A stretch of DNA of 64,000 nt from an uncultured Aquimarina sp. (GTDB lineage Bacteria > Bacteroidota > Bacteroidia > Flavobacteriales > Flavobacteriaceae): positions 248,001 to 312,000 of the forward strand of contig CANMTP010000002.1 of the NCBI GenBank assembly GCA_947500845.1, given 5' to 3'. Every line of letters starts with the position of its first letter. The stretch's first letter is position 1. This document shows positions 8,917 through 18,982 of the stretch, piece by piece. Made by a program: the position numbers and the translations under genes. Below the pieces are notes generated by a model, which was given only the letters and a program-made list of their open reading frames with translations, was not told the DNA's origin and made no database searches.

Positions 8917-11900
8917 TTAGGCTTCTGTAGTATTTCTTACTTTCGTTTGATACATCACATTTGGTTTAGTTCCCACATGCTCTAGTAAGTGATACATACG
9001 ATTATCCTCCTTGAGTTTAGCTACTTCGCTGTCTTCATCATTGATATCACCAAACACAATTGCACCAGATGAACAAGCAGAAGAACAAGCCGTTTGGAAT
9101 TCACCATCCTTAATTGCTCTCCCTTCTCTTTTTGCATCCAGAATAGTCTTTTGAGTCATTTGGATACACATAGAACACTTTTCCATTACCCCTCTAGAAC
9201 GTACGGTAACATCAGGGTTAATAACCATTCTACCTAAATCATTATTCATATGATAATCAAACTCGTCATTGTTGTTATACAAGAACCAGTTAAATCTACG
9301 CACTTTATAAGGACAGTTGTTCGCACAATATCTTGTACCCACACAACGATTATAAGCCATATGATTTTGTCCTTGTCTACTATGCGATGTAGCAGCCACA
9401 GGACATACCGTTTCGCAAGGAGCATGATTACAATGCTGACACATTACCGGTTGGAATACAACCTGTGGATTGTCTGCTGGAGTTTCCATTTCACCAAATT
9501 CTGATAAAGAGCTCCCTAAACCAGCAATGTTATCTTTCTTTTCATTATCTGTTTCAAAGCTATCCTGAGAAGAGTAATAACGGTCAATACGCAACCAGTG
9601 CATATCACGAGATCTACGCACTTCGGTCTTACCAACCACTGGAACGTTATTCTCTGCATGACAAGCAATCACACAAGCTCCACAACCTGTACAAGCATTT
9701 AGATCTATAGACAGATTAAAGTGATGTCCTATAGAACGATCAAACTCATCCCAAAGATCAACTTCAGGAGAAGTAACTTCATACTCTATATGATTTTTAC
9801 TTACCTCTGGAATCGCATTCCATTCGTGTTTATCTTTTGTATTAAATATTTCAAGTGTCGTCTCCTTTACGATATCACCACGACCCATTAGTGTATTATG
9901 TAACTGCACACAAGCAAACTCATGTACCCCCTCAACAGCAGTGACAGAAACATTTTGCACCGCGTTAAAATTCTGATATAAAGGGTAAGCATTTACACCC
10001 ACTACCATTTCCTCCTTAAGTCCTTTTGATTTACCATATCCTAATGCTAAACCTACAGCACCCTTTGCTTGACCTGGCTGTATAATAACTGGAACTATAA
10101 CTTCCTTGCCAGCAACAGTTACTTTTGCATAACTACCGTTTAGCGCACCGTTAGCTACATTTTCATTAGTCAAACCTAGCTCTGAAGCATCAGATGCAGA
10201 AACCGTCAAATAGTTATCCCAAGATGTTCTTGTAATAGGGTCTGGCATTTCTTGTAGCCAAGGATTATTGGCCTGTTGCCCATCACCAAGAGATATTTTC
10301 GTATACAAAGTAAGCTCTAATCCGCTCGCTTTTGCTATTGAAAGTCTTCTTGCAGCTGCAGCAACATTTGGACCGGAAGAAATTGGAGCAGCCTCGGCAT
10401 CTCCTTCAGGGGTTTCGAGAGCTTCTTCTAATGCTTGTTTCGGAAATACCGGTTTTACCAGTATCCCGTCATGCAAAGCCTGATTCCAGGATGTTCCTCC
10501 TAAAACGCCTGTCCATGTGTTTTTTATATAGTCGTGGTATGTTGACGAATTTCCTATCCACATTAATAAGGTTTCCTGAAACTGACGTGTATCAAACAAA
10601 GGTCGAATCGTGGGCTGCATCAAGCTATAGCTACCCTTCTTTAACTCTACATCACCCCAAGATTCAAGATAATGAGGCGTAGTCGCCGTATACTGGCATA
10701 AAGTTGCAGTCTCATCATCGTGCATACTAAATGCAACTGAAACTCCCGAAGCATTTACTTTTTCAAGGCCAGTCTTAAATTCATCAGCATTAGGCAGTGA
10801 ATACATTGGGTTTACTCCTGCGACTAACAATCCACCTACATGACCCGCATTCATATCTTTAACAAGCTGAGCTACCGCTTTTGCATCTCCTTGTCGTATC
10901 ATGCGTGGAGTACCTTCGTTAAAAGCCTTACTTTTGATGGCTTTATTAATTGCAAGTACGACTAATTGTGCATCAACATCTTGAACACCAGAAACCACAA
11001 TTGCGTTACTTCCTGCTTTTCTAATATGCTCAGAGGCTTTAATAACCTTTGCATCTAAGTCAGCTCCTAATGAACTTTTGGAACCAGAACCTGTAACATA
11101 CGCATATAATGCAGAAAGCACTTGCTTTTGTTCTGAAGGCGTTATTGCAATTCTAGTATCTGCATTAGCACCAGTAAGCGACATATTGGACTCAAACTGG
11201 ATATGTTTAGACATTTTTCCATTTTTTGGAATACGCCCTTTTGCATAACCACTATCATATCCTCCACCTTGCCAGTCTCCTAAAAAGTCTGCTCCAACGC
11301 TTACAATAGTATCTACTTTAGAAAAATCATAATCCGCCAATGCTCTATTACCATACATCATTTGATACGCATCCAAAGCTTCGCTTTGCGAGACTGCATC
11401 ATAAACAACATGAGCAACATTTTGATACTTCGCTTTAAACTCTCCTATTAATTTAGATGTTGAAGGACTTGCGAAAGTTTGCGTAAGCAAAACGATCTTT
11501 TTTCCTCCCAGAGCTTTGAGCTTAACCCCAACCTCTTTATCTAGATCTTGCCAGCTTATATCTTCACCGACCTTTTTTGGTCCCTGAAGACGAGAGCTAT
11601 CATACAATGATAATACAGAAGCATGAACTCTTGCATTAGCATCGCCATTAGACTTCGCAAGATTATTACTCTCTACTTTTATAGGTCTTCCTTCTCTGGT
11701 TTTGATTAAAACACTAGCAAAATCAAACCCGTCTGCAATAGTTGTTGCATAATAATTCGCAACCCCAGGAACTATTCTCTCTGGCTGAACTACGTAAGGT
11801 ATTGATTTTTTAACCGGACCTTCACATGCTGCTAATGAAGCAGCTGCAGTACTAAAACCTACATATTTAAGAAAATCTCGTCGAGAAGTTGAAGAATTCT

Positions 11901-12036
11901 CTAAAGATGATTTATCTCCCAAAAACTCATCCGTTGGGATTTCCTGAACGAATTCGTTTTGTTGTAGCGTCTCAACAATAGAGCTATTTTCGTTTAGCTC
12001 TTCAACACTTTTCCAGTATTTCTTGTTTGATGACAT
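8917..12036 (-). CDS. actB: Alternative complex III subunit ActB (molybdopterin-oxidoreductase-like plus iron-sulfur domain)
   Basis: ActB is the large periplasmic subunit of alternative complex III. It fuses a molybdopterin-oxidoreductase-like domain, which carries no cofactor in studied complexes, to an iron-sulfur domain. The 1039-aa protein has a twin-arginine signal (RRDFLK at 52-57) followed by a lipobox LAAC (Cys71), so it is likely a Tat-exported lipoprotein. The C-terminal third has four cysteine groups: CTGCGACVIAC, CQHCNHAPCETVC, CVGTRYCANNC and CSMC with a distant CSSAC, typical for three 4Fe-4S clusters and one 3Fe-4S cluster. It is 52 bases after actA and 38 before actC. Confidence 0.95.
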   Translation of the reverse strand: MSSNKKYWKSVEELNENSSIVETLQQNEFVQEIPTDEFLGDKSSLENSSTSRRDFLKYVGFSTAAASLAACEGPVKKSIPYVVQPERIVPGVANYYATTIADGFDFASVLIKTREGRPIKVESNNLAKSNGDANARVHASVLSLYDSSRLQGPKKVGEDISWQDLDKEVGVKLKALGGKKIVLLTQTFASPSTSKLIGEFKAKYQNVAHVVYDAVSQSEALDAYQMMYGNRALADYDFSKVDTIVSVGADFLGDWQGGGYDSGYAKGRIPKNGKMSKHIQFESNMSLTGANADTRIAITPSEQKQVLSALYAYVTGSGSKSSLGADLDAKVIKASEHIRKAGSNAIVVSGVQDVDAQLVVLAINKAIKSKAFNEGTPRMIRQGDAKAVAQLVKDMNAGHVGGLLVAGVNPMYSLPNADEFKTGLEKVNASGVSVAFSMHDDETATLCQYTATTPHYLESWGDVELKKGSYSLMQPTIRPLFDTRQFQETLLMWIGNSSTYHDYIKNTWTGVLGGTSWNQALHDGILVKPVFPKQALEEALETPEGDAEAAPISSGPNVAAAARRLSIAKASGLELTLYTKISLGDGQQANNPWLQEMPDPITRTSWDNYLTVSASDASELGLTNENVANGALNGSYAKVTVAGKEVIVPVIIQPGQAKGAVGLALGYGKSKGLKEEMVVGVNAYPLYQNFNAVQNVSVTAVEGVHEFACVQLHNTLMGRGDIVKETTLEIFNTKDKHEWNAIPEVSKNHIEYEVTSPEVDLWDEFDRSIGHHFNLSIDLNACTGCGACVIACHAENNVPVVGKTEVRRSRDMHWLRIDRYYSSQDSFETDNEKKDNIAGLGSSLSEFGEMETPADNPQVVFQPVMCQHCNHAPCETVCPVAATSHSRQGQNHMAYNRCVGTRYCANNCPYKVRRFNWFLYNNNDEFDYHMNNDLGRMVINPDVTVRSRGVMEKCSMCIQMTQKTILDAKREGRAIKDGEFQTACSSACSSGAIVFGDINDEDSEVAKLKEDNRMYHLLEHVGTKPNVMYQTKVRNTTEA

Positions 12037-12088
12037 ATATAATTGATATTAGCTTCTTACTATTTTCCGAAATTTCGGATATTTTTAA

Positions 12089-13414
12089 TTAATAATGACA
12101 TTTACCACATTCCAGACCACCCATTTGAGCAGCCGTCAATTGATTAACACCATATTTCTTTGAGAGTTCTTTATGAATCTTCTCATAGTATTTGTTATCT
12201 GCAACTTTCACATTTGTTTCTCTGTGACAGTTTATACACCATCCCATAGTTAATGGAGCGTGCTGATACATGATTTCCATCTCCTCAACAGGACCATGAC
12301 ACGTTTGGCATTCTATACCTGCAACACTAACGTGCTGAGAGTGATTGAAATATGCAAAATCAGGTAAATTATGAATACGAACCCATTTTACTGGTTCTGT
12401 TTCTCCTGTATAAGATTGAGTATTTTGATCCCAACCAACAGCCTTGTACAGCTTTTGGATTTCACCGTCATAAAATTCTTTAGAATACTCTTCAGTAGCA
12501 GTGGTTTCGGCAACTTCAGCAATAGACTTATGACAATTCATACATACATTGAGAGAGGGAATCCCCGAGTGTTTAGAAACTCTTGCAGAAGAATGACAAT
12601 ATTTACACTCTATTTGATTAGCTCCAGCGTGAATTTTATGCGAATAATGAATCGGCTGAATAGGAGCATAACCTTGATCAACACCTACCTGCATAAAATA
12701 CCCATACACAAAATATCCACTAGCCAACAATAAAAATATTGCCGTAACCAATACTAAGAATTGATTTTGAACAAACGCTTTCCAGATGGGTGTTCTAACT
12801 TCTGGCTCTGGTAATTCTACATTATTTGCTTCGGCAAAACTTCGAAGGGTTTTATTCACCAAAAACAGCACCACCATGAGCATTAGAAAAACAAGAGCAA
12901 GTATTGCCAAAATAACATCGATAGAAACTCCTGTACCAGTCGCGCCCGCTCCGGCATCGGTTGTTGCTCCAGCTACTGCTGGTGCAGGTTCGGCTTTTGG
13001 CACCATTACATACGCCAAAATATTATCGATATCAGTATTAGACAATTGCGGAAATGCATTCATAGCAGTCCTATTGTATTCTTCATAAATAGCAATTGCC
13101 TGAGGATCACCAGAAGCAATCATAGCAGCACTATTTTTAATCCAAGAATACAACCATTCTCTCTCATACTTATCTGCCACCCCATAAAGCGCAGGACCTA
13201 CTGCCCTTTTGTAACGTTTATGACAAGCCGCACAAAGAGATTTGAACAATTCCTCCCCTTTAGCTACATCTCCTCCAGATGAAGCTTCTTCTGTAACAGC
13301 AACATCGGTAGTCGCTTCCTCCTGTCCAAAAACAGGATTAAATAGAGTAAATAAAAAAACAGTTCCTAGGATTAGGATTTTGGAGGCTGAATTTCGGTAT
13401 TTCACCTGTTTCAT
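12089..13414 (-). CDS. actA: Alternative complex III multiheme cytochrome c subunit ActA, fused to an N-terminal monoheme domain
   Basis: ActA is the multiheme electron exit of alternative complex III. This 441-aa protein has a signal peptide (cleavage near residue 30) and six CxxCH motifs: Cys61, Cys270, Cys291, Cys369, Cys393 and Cys436. The first belongs to a separate class I cytochrome c domain (about residues 47-137). Then come an Ala/Gly-rich linker, two membrane segments (163-187 and 216-240) and a pentaheme domain whose last heme motif sits at the extreme C-terminus. The characterised Rhodothermus ActA is pentaheme, so the sixth heme domain is an addition that may take over the job of a soluble cytochrome c. 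It is the first gene of the operon. Confidence 0.94.
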   Translation of the reverse strand: MKQVKYRNSASKILILGTVFLFTLFNPVFGQEEATTDVAVTEEASSGGDVAKGEELFKSLCAACHKRYKRAVGPALYGVADKYEREWLYSWIKNSAAMIASGDPQAIAIYEEYNRTAMNAFPQLSNTDIDNILAYVMVPKAEPAPAVAGATTDAGAGATGTGVSIDVILAILALVFLMLMVVLFLVNKTLRSFAEANNVELPEPEVRTPIWKAFVQNQFLVLVTAIFLLLASGYFVYGYFMQVGVDQGYAPIQPIHYSHKIHAGANQIECKYCHSSARVSKHSGIPSLNVCMNCHKSIAEVAETTATEEYSKEFYDGEIQKLYKAVGWDQNTQSYTGETEPVKWVRIHNLPDFAYFNHSQHVSVAGIECQTCHGPVEEMEIMYQHAPLTMGWCINCHRETNVKVADNKYYEKIHKELSKKYGVNQLTAAQMGGLECGKCHY

Positions 13415-13506
13415 ATTATTAAGTAGAATTATCGTCTTAATTTTGGTATGGTTTTTTCTATCATAATCTAAAAAAGATCAAAAAACCGGCACTTTTAATT
13501 CGACAG

Positions 13507-13514
13507 CAAAAGTA
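13507..13514 (-). promoter_or_regulatory. Probable -7 box of the act-cox operon promoter
   Basis: Read leftward this is TACTTTTG, an exact match to the Bacteroidota primary sigma factor -7 consensus TAnnTTTG, about 93 bases before the actA start. I see no clear TTG at -33, so this is supported by one element only. Confidence 0.5.
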
Positions 13515-13612
13515 CTATAATAAGTCGATTTTGGAAATGCTATAGAAGTGTTAACTGCTAATTTATAATAATTCTAAATAATATTTTTTAATAATTTTGA
13601 GTTATTAAACTT

Positions 13613-13620
13613 TACCTTTG
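13613..13620 (+). promoter_or_regulatory. Probable -7 box upstream of the SPOR-domain gene
   Basis: TACCTTTG matches TAnnTTTG and lies 18 bases before the ATG at 13638, implying a short leader. A -33 TTG at the usual distance is not visible. Confidence 0.5.
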
Positions 13621-13637
13621 TATCAAATTAATTTGTA

Positions 13638-14096
13638 ATGAGAATGTTAAACATAAAACCTCTTATTTTTTCACTAAGTTTCTATCTTATTGGTATAGCA
13701 TCATTAGTTGCTCAGAACAGCCCAAATTCTTCTACCAGCGACCTTGATGGAAATAATTTTATACCCATAACTTTTACAGAACAGCCGGAAGCTGCTGTCA
13801 CAATAAATCAAGACCCAAGAATTAAAATACTCCTTAATTTAAAATCCAAAATGGATAAAGAGGGGGAGTTTAGTGATCGCTACAAAATCCAATTGTATTA
13901 TGGGAATTTGAACCAGGCAAACGAGATTATGAAATCTTCAAAAGAAACATTTCCGCAGTGGGATTCTACAATTAGATGGGAAACACCGAATTACAAAGTT
14001 TGGTTAGGAAATTACCGGACAAGACTCGATGCCGATAGAGCTCTTAAGGAAGTGCATAACAAGTTTCCTAATGCATTTATTTTCAAGCCCGAGTAA
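13638..14096 (+). CDS. Secreted SPOR-domain protein
   Basis: The 152-aa protein has a signal peptide (hydrophobic residues 8-25, cleavage after SLVAQ). The C-terminal 70 residues, with RYKIQLYYGNLNQANE, VWLGNYRTRLDADRALKEV and a terminal FPNAFIFKP, match the SPOR fold, which binds peptidoglycan strands lacking stem peptides. Small SPOR proteins of this kind are common in Flavobacteriaceae beside the act operon or infB. It stands alone between two leftward operons. A second ATG two codons downstream is also possible as the start. Confidence 0.85.
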   Translation: MRMLNIKPLIFSLSFYLIGIASLVAQNSPNSSTSDLDGNNFIPITFTEQPEAAVTINQDPRIKILLNLKSKMDKEGEFSDRYKIQLYYGNLNQANEIMKSSKETFPQWDSTIRWETPNYKVWLGNYRTRLDADRALKEVHNKFPNAFIFKPE

Positions 14097-14125
14097 AAAT
14101 TTTTCTGTTAAGTTCGTAAAAATAC

Positions 14126-14167
14126 ATAACACAAAAAAACCTCTGATCAGAGGTTTTTTTGTGTTAT
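14126..14167. terminator. Bidirectional terminator, perfect 42-bp palindrome
   Basis: Both halves (14126-14146 and 14147-14167) are exact reverse complements with no spacer bases. The A/T tracts flanking a GC core give a U-run in both directions. It lies between the converging SPOR gene and infB and should end transcripts of both. Confidence 0.92.
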
Positions 14168-14182
14168 AATCTTCAAGCAACA

Positions 14183-16969
14183 TTACAGTTTTTTCTTCAC
14201 TGCAACTTCTTGATATGCTTCAACGATATCGCCTTCCTTTATATCATTATAATTTTTGATCTGGAGACCACAATCATATCCTTTACTAACTTCTTTAACA
14301 TCATCTTTAAAGCGTTTTAAAGAGGCCAGTTCTCCAGTATATACGACCACACCTTCTCTGATCAATCGAATTCCTGAATTTCTAAAAATCTTACCACTTT
14401 GCACCATACATCCAGCAATGGTACCAACTTTTGAAATCTTAAATGTCTCTCTGATTTCGGCAGTACCGGTAATTTCTTCTTTCATAACAGGAGAAAGCAT
14501 TCCTTCCATTGCATCTTTAAGATCATTTATAGCATCATAAATGATAGAATACGTTCTGATGTCTATTTCTTCCTTATCTGCAACCTGTCTGGCATTACCT
14601 GCGGGCCTCACATTAAATCCTATGATAATGGCATCAGAAGCAGATGCCAGTAGCACATCACTCTCTGTAATTGCACCAACGGCTTTATGGATAATATTTA
14701 CATGAATTTCTTCAGTCGATAGCTTCTGGAACGAATCTGTTAATGCTTCCACAGAACCATCCACATCACCTTTCAGGATGATATTTAACTCTTTGAAATC
14801 ACCAAGAGCAATTCTTCGTCCGATCTCATCAAGTGTTATATGTCGTTGAGTACGTACAGACTGCTCTCTATGTAGTTGAGCACGTTTTGATGCAATATCC
14901 TTTGCCTCACGCTCATCTTCTAATACATTGAACTTGTCACCTGCTTGCGGTGCACCATCTAGTCCTAAAATAGAAACTGGTGTAGAAGGACCTGCCTCTT
15001 TCACATCATTACCACGTTCATCCTGCATAGCCTTCACTTTACCACTATTTTTACCTGCTAGGACATAATCTCCTACACGCAGTGTTCCTGCTTGTACCAA
15101 GATAGTAGACACATATCCCCTTCCTTTATCCAAGAATGCTTCAACCACAGTACCTGTTGCCAAGCGATTAGGATTTGCTTTAAGTTCAAGAATTTCAGCT
15201 TCAAGCAATACTTTTTCTAGTAGTTCTTTTACTCCGGCACCAGTTTTGGCAGAAATGTCATGCGATTGAATTTTACCTCCCCAGTCTTCTACCAATAAAT
15301 TCATAGAAGCAAGTTTTTCCTTTATTTTTTCAGGATTTGCTTCTGGTCTATCCACTTTATTAATAGCAAAAACGATAGGAACGCTAGCTGCTTGCGCATG
15401 ACTAATTGCTTCTTTGGTTTGCGGCATTACATCATCATCGGCAGCAATAACAATAATGGCTAAATCTGTAACCTGGGCACCACGAGCACGCATCGCGGTA
15501 AATGCTTCGTGACCTGGTGTATCTAAAAATGCAATCTTCTGTCCATTTTCAAGCTGAACACCATATGCACCAATATGCTGAGTAATACCACCACTTTCAC
15601 CGGCGATTACATTTTCTTGTCTTATATAATCAAGTAATGATGTTTTACCATGATCTACATGCCCCATTACAGTAACTATCGGAGCTCTTGAAACCATATC
15701 TTCTGGTGCATCAACCACTTCTTCTATAGATTCCTCGATATCGGCAGTCACAAAATTAACTTCGTATCCAAACTCATCTGCTACTATAGAAAGTGTCTCT
15801 GCATCCAAACGCTGATTCATGGTTACCATAATACCCAAGGACATACAAGCTGATATTACCTCGGTTGTAGATACATTCATCATTGTAGCAACTTCAGACA
15901 CTGTAACAAACTCAGTCACCTGAAGCACTTTACTTTCCTGTTCTTGTTGTGCAACATCATCCTCAGCCTTTTGACGGTGCTGATCTCTTTTATCTCTACG
16001 GTATTTTGCAGCTTTTGATTTGCTAGATTTACCCTGTAGTTTTTCTAGGGTTTCTCTAACCTGTTTTTGCACTTCTTCTTCACTCGGTTCTTCTTTGACT
16101 ATAGGCGGTCTTTTCCCTTTTGCCGGTCCACGACCTCGACCTCCCTGGCCTCGGTTTCCACCACCTTGGCCTCCACCAGGCCTACCTCCTCCTTGAGAAC
16201 CACTTTCTTTACTAATTCTTCTGCGACGTTTTTTGGCATCAGTCCCAGCACCACCAGTCTTTTTATCAGATTTGTCGTCTTTCTTTTTGGCTGGCTTTTT
16301 AAATTGTGTTAAATCAATTTTTTGACCTGTAAAATTAGGGCCATCTAATTTTTTATATTGGGTTTTCACTGTTCCTGTTTCAGCTGTTCCTTCAGTTTCT
16401 GACACCTCAGGAGTATCCTTACTAACAACTGGTTCTACAGGCTCTACAGGCTTTTCTTGTTTTGTTTCTTTAGGAGGTGCCTGTTTTGTAATTTTAATCC
16501 CTTTTTTAGCAGGTCGATTTGAAACTACTTCAGGTTCTTTTCTTTTTACCTCTTCTTTCTTTGGAGAAACATCGATCTTTTCTTCGGGCTGTGGTGCTTC
16601 TTCCTTTTCTTTTTTCTTCTCTAATTCAATTTTTCCTACTTGCTTAGGGCCGCTTAATTTAGCCTTGGCTTTAACAACTTCTCGGGCTTCGGCTTGCTTA
16701 CGTTTTTCTTCCTGCTCATGCTCAATCTGTACACGTAGCGCTTCTTTCTCCTTTCTTTTCTCTTCTCCAACCTCTTTTGAAGCTACTTTTTTACTCTTAT
16801 CTGTCTGAAATTCATCACACAAGAGCTGATAAATATCTTCAGAAATTTTTGTGGTAGGACGTGCGTCAATATCATGACCTTTTGAACTCAAAAAGTCAAC
16901 AGCCCGATCTAGCGAGATATTGAATTCACGTAATACCTTATTTAATCTCATTGTTTTTGCTTCAGCCAT
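14183..16969 (-). CDS. infB: Translation initiation factor IF-2
   Basis: IF-2 is the GTPase that delivers initiator tRNA to the 30S subunit and promotes subunit joining. The 928-aa protein has an IF2_N helix domain at the start and a long Lys/Glu/Pro-rich linker with a Gly/Arg-rich part (about residues 60-340). A second IF2_N domain follows, then the G domain with GHVDHGKTS (G1), DTPGHEAF (G3) and [10 protein letters not shown] (G4), and after it the beta-barrel and C1/C2 domains. It is the last gene of rimP-nusA-infB, 44 bases after nusA, and ends at the palindromic terminator. Confidence 0.97.
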   Translation of the reverse strand: MAEAKTMRLNKVLREFNISLDRAVDFLSSKGHDIDARPTTKISEDIYQLLCDEFQTDKSKKVASKEVGEEKRKEKEALRVQIEHEQEEKRKQAEAREVVKAKAKLSGPKQVGKIELEKKKEKEEAPQPEEKIDVSPKKEEVKRKEPEVVSNRPAKKGIKITKQAPPKETKQEKPVEPVEPVVSKDTPEVSETEGTAETGTVKTQYKKLDGPNFTGQKIDLTQFKKPAKKKDDKSDKKTGGAGTDAKKRRRRISKESGSQGGGRPGGGQGGGNRGQGGRGRGPAKGKRPPIVKEEPSEEEVQKQVRETLEKLQGKSSKSKAAKYRRDKRDQHRQKAEDDVAQQEQESKVLQVTEFVTVSEVATMMNVSTTEVISACMSLGIMVTMNQRLDAETLSIVADEFGYEVNFVTADIEESIEEVVDAPEDMVSRAPIVTVMGHVDHGKTSLLDYIRQENVIAGESGGITQHIGAYGVQLENGQKIAFLDTPGHEAFTAMRARGAQVTDLAIIVIAADDDVMPQTKEAISHAQAASVPIVFAINKVDRPEANPEKIKEKLASMNLLVEDWGGKIQSHDISAKTGAGVKELLEKVLLEAEILELKANPNRLATGTVVEAFLDKGRGYVSTILVQAGTLRVGDYVLAGKNSGKVKAMQDERGNDVKEAGPSTPVSILGLDGAPQAGDKFNVLEDEREAKDIASKRAQLHREQSVRTQRHITLDEIGRRIALGDFKELNIILKGDVDGSVEALTDSFQKLSTEEIHVNIIHKAVGAITESDVLLASASDAIIIGFNVRPAGNARQVADKEEIDIRTYSIIYDAINDLKDAMEGMLSPVMKEEITGTAEIRETFKISKVGTIAGCMVQSGKIFRNSGIRLIREGVVVYTGELASLKRFKDDVKEVSKGYDCGLQIKNYNDIKEGDIVEAYQEVAVKKKL

Positions 16970-17013
16970 AAACGCCTCTTATTTAATGCTCAAATATAAA
17001 TTAATTGAGTTTA

Positions 17014-18246
17014 TTAATCCTCAAATTCTGATTTTAATATTTTGATTACTTCACTTACTGTCTCTTCTTCCAAGTCAGTTCTCTTTACCAGATCAGCCAA
17101 ATCTTGCTCTAAAATACTCTTAGCTGTATCCAATCCTATTTTTGAGAATTCTTCAATAATCCAAGAATCGATTTCATCAGTAAATTCTGTTAGCTCTACA
17201 TCTTCTTCTACACCTTCTCTAAATACATCTATCTCATAACCTGTAAGTTGACCTGCCAATCTTATGTTGTGGCCACCTCTACCAATAGCTTTAGAAACCT
17301 CTTCCGGTCTTAACATTACTTCTGCCCGACCGTTTTCTTCATCTATTTTTATAGAAGTTACCTTTGCCGGACTAAGAGCCCTGGTAATATATAACTGTAC
17401 ATTATTAGTATAATTGATAACATCAATATTTTCGTTACCCAATTCTCTTACGATACCGTGTATACGTGAACCTTTCATCCCCACACAAGCCCCTACAGGA
17501 TCTATCCTATCATCATAAGAATCAACAGCCACTTTTGCTTTTTCGCCTGGGATTCTAACCACCTTTTTCACCGTGATTAATCCATCAAAAACTTCAGGTA
17601 TTTCAGATTCGAACAATTTTTCTAAAAACAGCGGAGAGGTTCTAGACATAATTATTGACGGTTTATTTCCTTTAAGTTCTACAGACTCTATAACCCCTCG
17701 TACATTCTCTCCTTTGCGAAAAAAGTCTGAAGGTATTTGTCTATCTTTTGGTAAAATAATCTCATTACCCTCATCATCTAACATAATGATTGCTCTATGA
17801 CGAATATGATGCACCTCTGCAGTATAGATCTCCCCTTCTAATTCTTTAAATTGTTTATATATATTGGTATTGTCGTGTTCGTGGATTTTAGATATCAAAT
17901 TTTGACGTAGTGCTAAAATTGAACGCCTTCCCAAATCGATAAGCTTCACTTCTTCAGAAACATCTTCACCTACTTCAAAATCAGGCTCAATCTTGCGAGC
18001 AGCAGTCAAAGAAATTTCCTGGTTATCATCTTCAACTTCGCCATCTGCTACTACGACACGATTCCTCCAAATTTCTAAATCTCCTTTATCAGGATTTATA
18101 ATGATATCGAAATTATCATCACTACCAAATTTCTTCTTTAGAGCATTTCTAAATACATCTTCTAAGATCGACATTAATGTCACTCGGTCTATAAACTTAT
18201 CATCCTTGAATTCTGAAAATGATTCTATTAATGCGATATTTTCCAT
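17014..18246 (-). CDS. nusA: Transcription termination/antitermination factor NusA
   Basis: NusA binds RNA polymerase and nascent RNA and modulates pausing, termination and antitermination. The 410-aa protein has the N-terminal polymerase-binding domain, an S1 domain (about 135-200) and two KH domains. The signature GRGGHNIRLAGQLTG lies near residue 320. The tail is a single short acidic helical domain, not the paired C-terminal repeats of Escherichia coli NusA, which is normal for this phylum. It is 12 bases after rimP and is co-transcribed with infB. Confidence 0.97.
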   Translation of the reverse strand: MENIALIESFSEFKDDKFIDRVTLMSILEDVFRNALKKKFGSDDNFDIIINPDKGDLEIWRNRVVVADGEVEDDNQEISLTAARKIEPDFEVGEDVSEEVKLIDLGRRSILALRQNLISKIHEHDNTNIYKQFKELEGEIYTAEVHHIRHRAIIMLDDEGNEIILPKDRQIPSDFFRKGENVRGVIESVELKGNKPSIIMSRTSPLFLEKLFESEIPEVFDGLITVKKVVRIPGEKAKVAVDSYDDRIDPVGACVGMKGSRIHGIVRELGNENIDVINYTNNVQLYITRALSPAKVTSIKIDEENGRAEVMLRPEEVSKAIGRGGHNIRLAGQLTGYEIDVFREGVEEDVELTEFTDEIDSWIIEEFSKIGLDTAKSILEQDLADLVKRTDLEEETVSEVIKILKSEFED

Positions 18247-18258
18247 ATCAATTTATAA

Positions 18259-18723
18259 TTAAAATGTTATCATAACTTTTGCTTCTACAATATTTTCATA
18301 AGCTACAGTGGCCTCTTTAAGAACTGTAACCTTACCCTTCCCAACGGGTTTTGGCTCTCTTGTTTTCCAGGTTAGTGCAACTGCATTTTCAGTTACTGAA
18401 ATTAATTCCCCTTCTATCGTCCCTTCGTTGGTTTTTATTTTTAGTTTTCTGCCAAGATTTTTCTTGTACTGCCGAATATGTCTTAACCCCTCTGACACTC
18501 CTGCAGACATTACTTGAAGTGAAAAATCCTCTTTGTCGCGATCAAGATTATGTTCGATAGCTCTGCTTATGGCTATACAATCTTCTACCTTAACTCCTTC
18601 ATCTCCATCTATAACGACTTCAATACTATTATCGGGACTAATTTTGTAATCGATTAGAAATAAAGACGGGTTTTCTAAGAGCGCTTCTTCTAATAATTTT
18701 TGAGCCTTATCTTTTAATGACAT
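18259..18723 (-). CDS. rimP: Ribosome maturation factor RimP
   Basis: RimP assists maturation of the 30S subunit. The 154-aa protein has the family N-terminal alpha/beta domain with VEDCIAISRAIEHNLD and VMSAGVSEGLRHIRQYKKNLG, and the small C-terminal barrel. It heads the rimP-nusA-infB operon. Its start codon lies only 13 bases after a terminator-like hairpin, so expression may be gated by that structure. Confidence 0.95.
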   Translation of the reverse strand: MSLKDKAQKLLEEALLENPSLFLIDYKISPDNSIEVVIDGDEGVKVEDCIAISRAIEHNLDRDKEDFSLQVMSAGVSEGLRHIRQYKKNLGRKLKIKTNEGTIEGELISVTENAVALTWKTREPKPVGKGKVTVLKEATVAYENIVEAKVMITF

Positions 18724-18730
18724 AAATAGA

Positions 18731-18757
18731 TAAAAAGAGGGGACTTTTCGTCCCCTC
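18731..18757 (-). promoter_or_regulatory. Terminator-like hairpin in the rimP-nusA-infB leader
   Basis: Read leftward, GAGGGGAC (18757-18750) pairs with GTCCCCTC (18744-18737) around a 5-base loop and is followed at once by TTTTTA and then, 13 bases on, by the rimP ATG. Because the promoter lies upstream at 18784-18814, the hairpin is inside the leader of the operon that encodes NusA. It could be an attenuator sensed by NusA, or a barrier to read-through from upstream. Confidence 0.7.
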
Positions 18758-18783
18758 CATCTGGTTTTTTAATTTCAACGGTG

Positions 18784-18814
18784 CAAAGATAGTAATAATA
18801 TCTTAGATTCAAAA
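18784..18814 (-). promoter_or_regulatory. Promoter of rimP-nusA-infB
   Basis: Read leftward there is TTTTG at 18814-18810 and TATCTTTG at 18791-18784, separated by 18 bases, a near-ideal Bacteroidota TTG/TAnnTTTG promoter. The predicted start point is near 18778, giving a leader of about 55 nt that contains the hairpin. Confidence 0.75.
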
Positions 18815-18982
18815 CATGATAAAGAATGAATTTATTTTGTAATTTTAATATATTCAATGTAGGGTAGTTTTCTTTGGTATAAAGAGTTATCAATATATAC
18901 TCTTCTCATAAACTATCCTGTTATGACTCTAAAATTTTAAACACATAATGCAATTAACTAACATATTTCAAAAAGCAATATT

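Noticed and set aside
10268..10682. Rightward frames of 71 and 116 codons inside actB
   Set aside because: Both are antisense to the well-supported actB reading frame and overlap each other.
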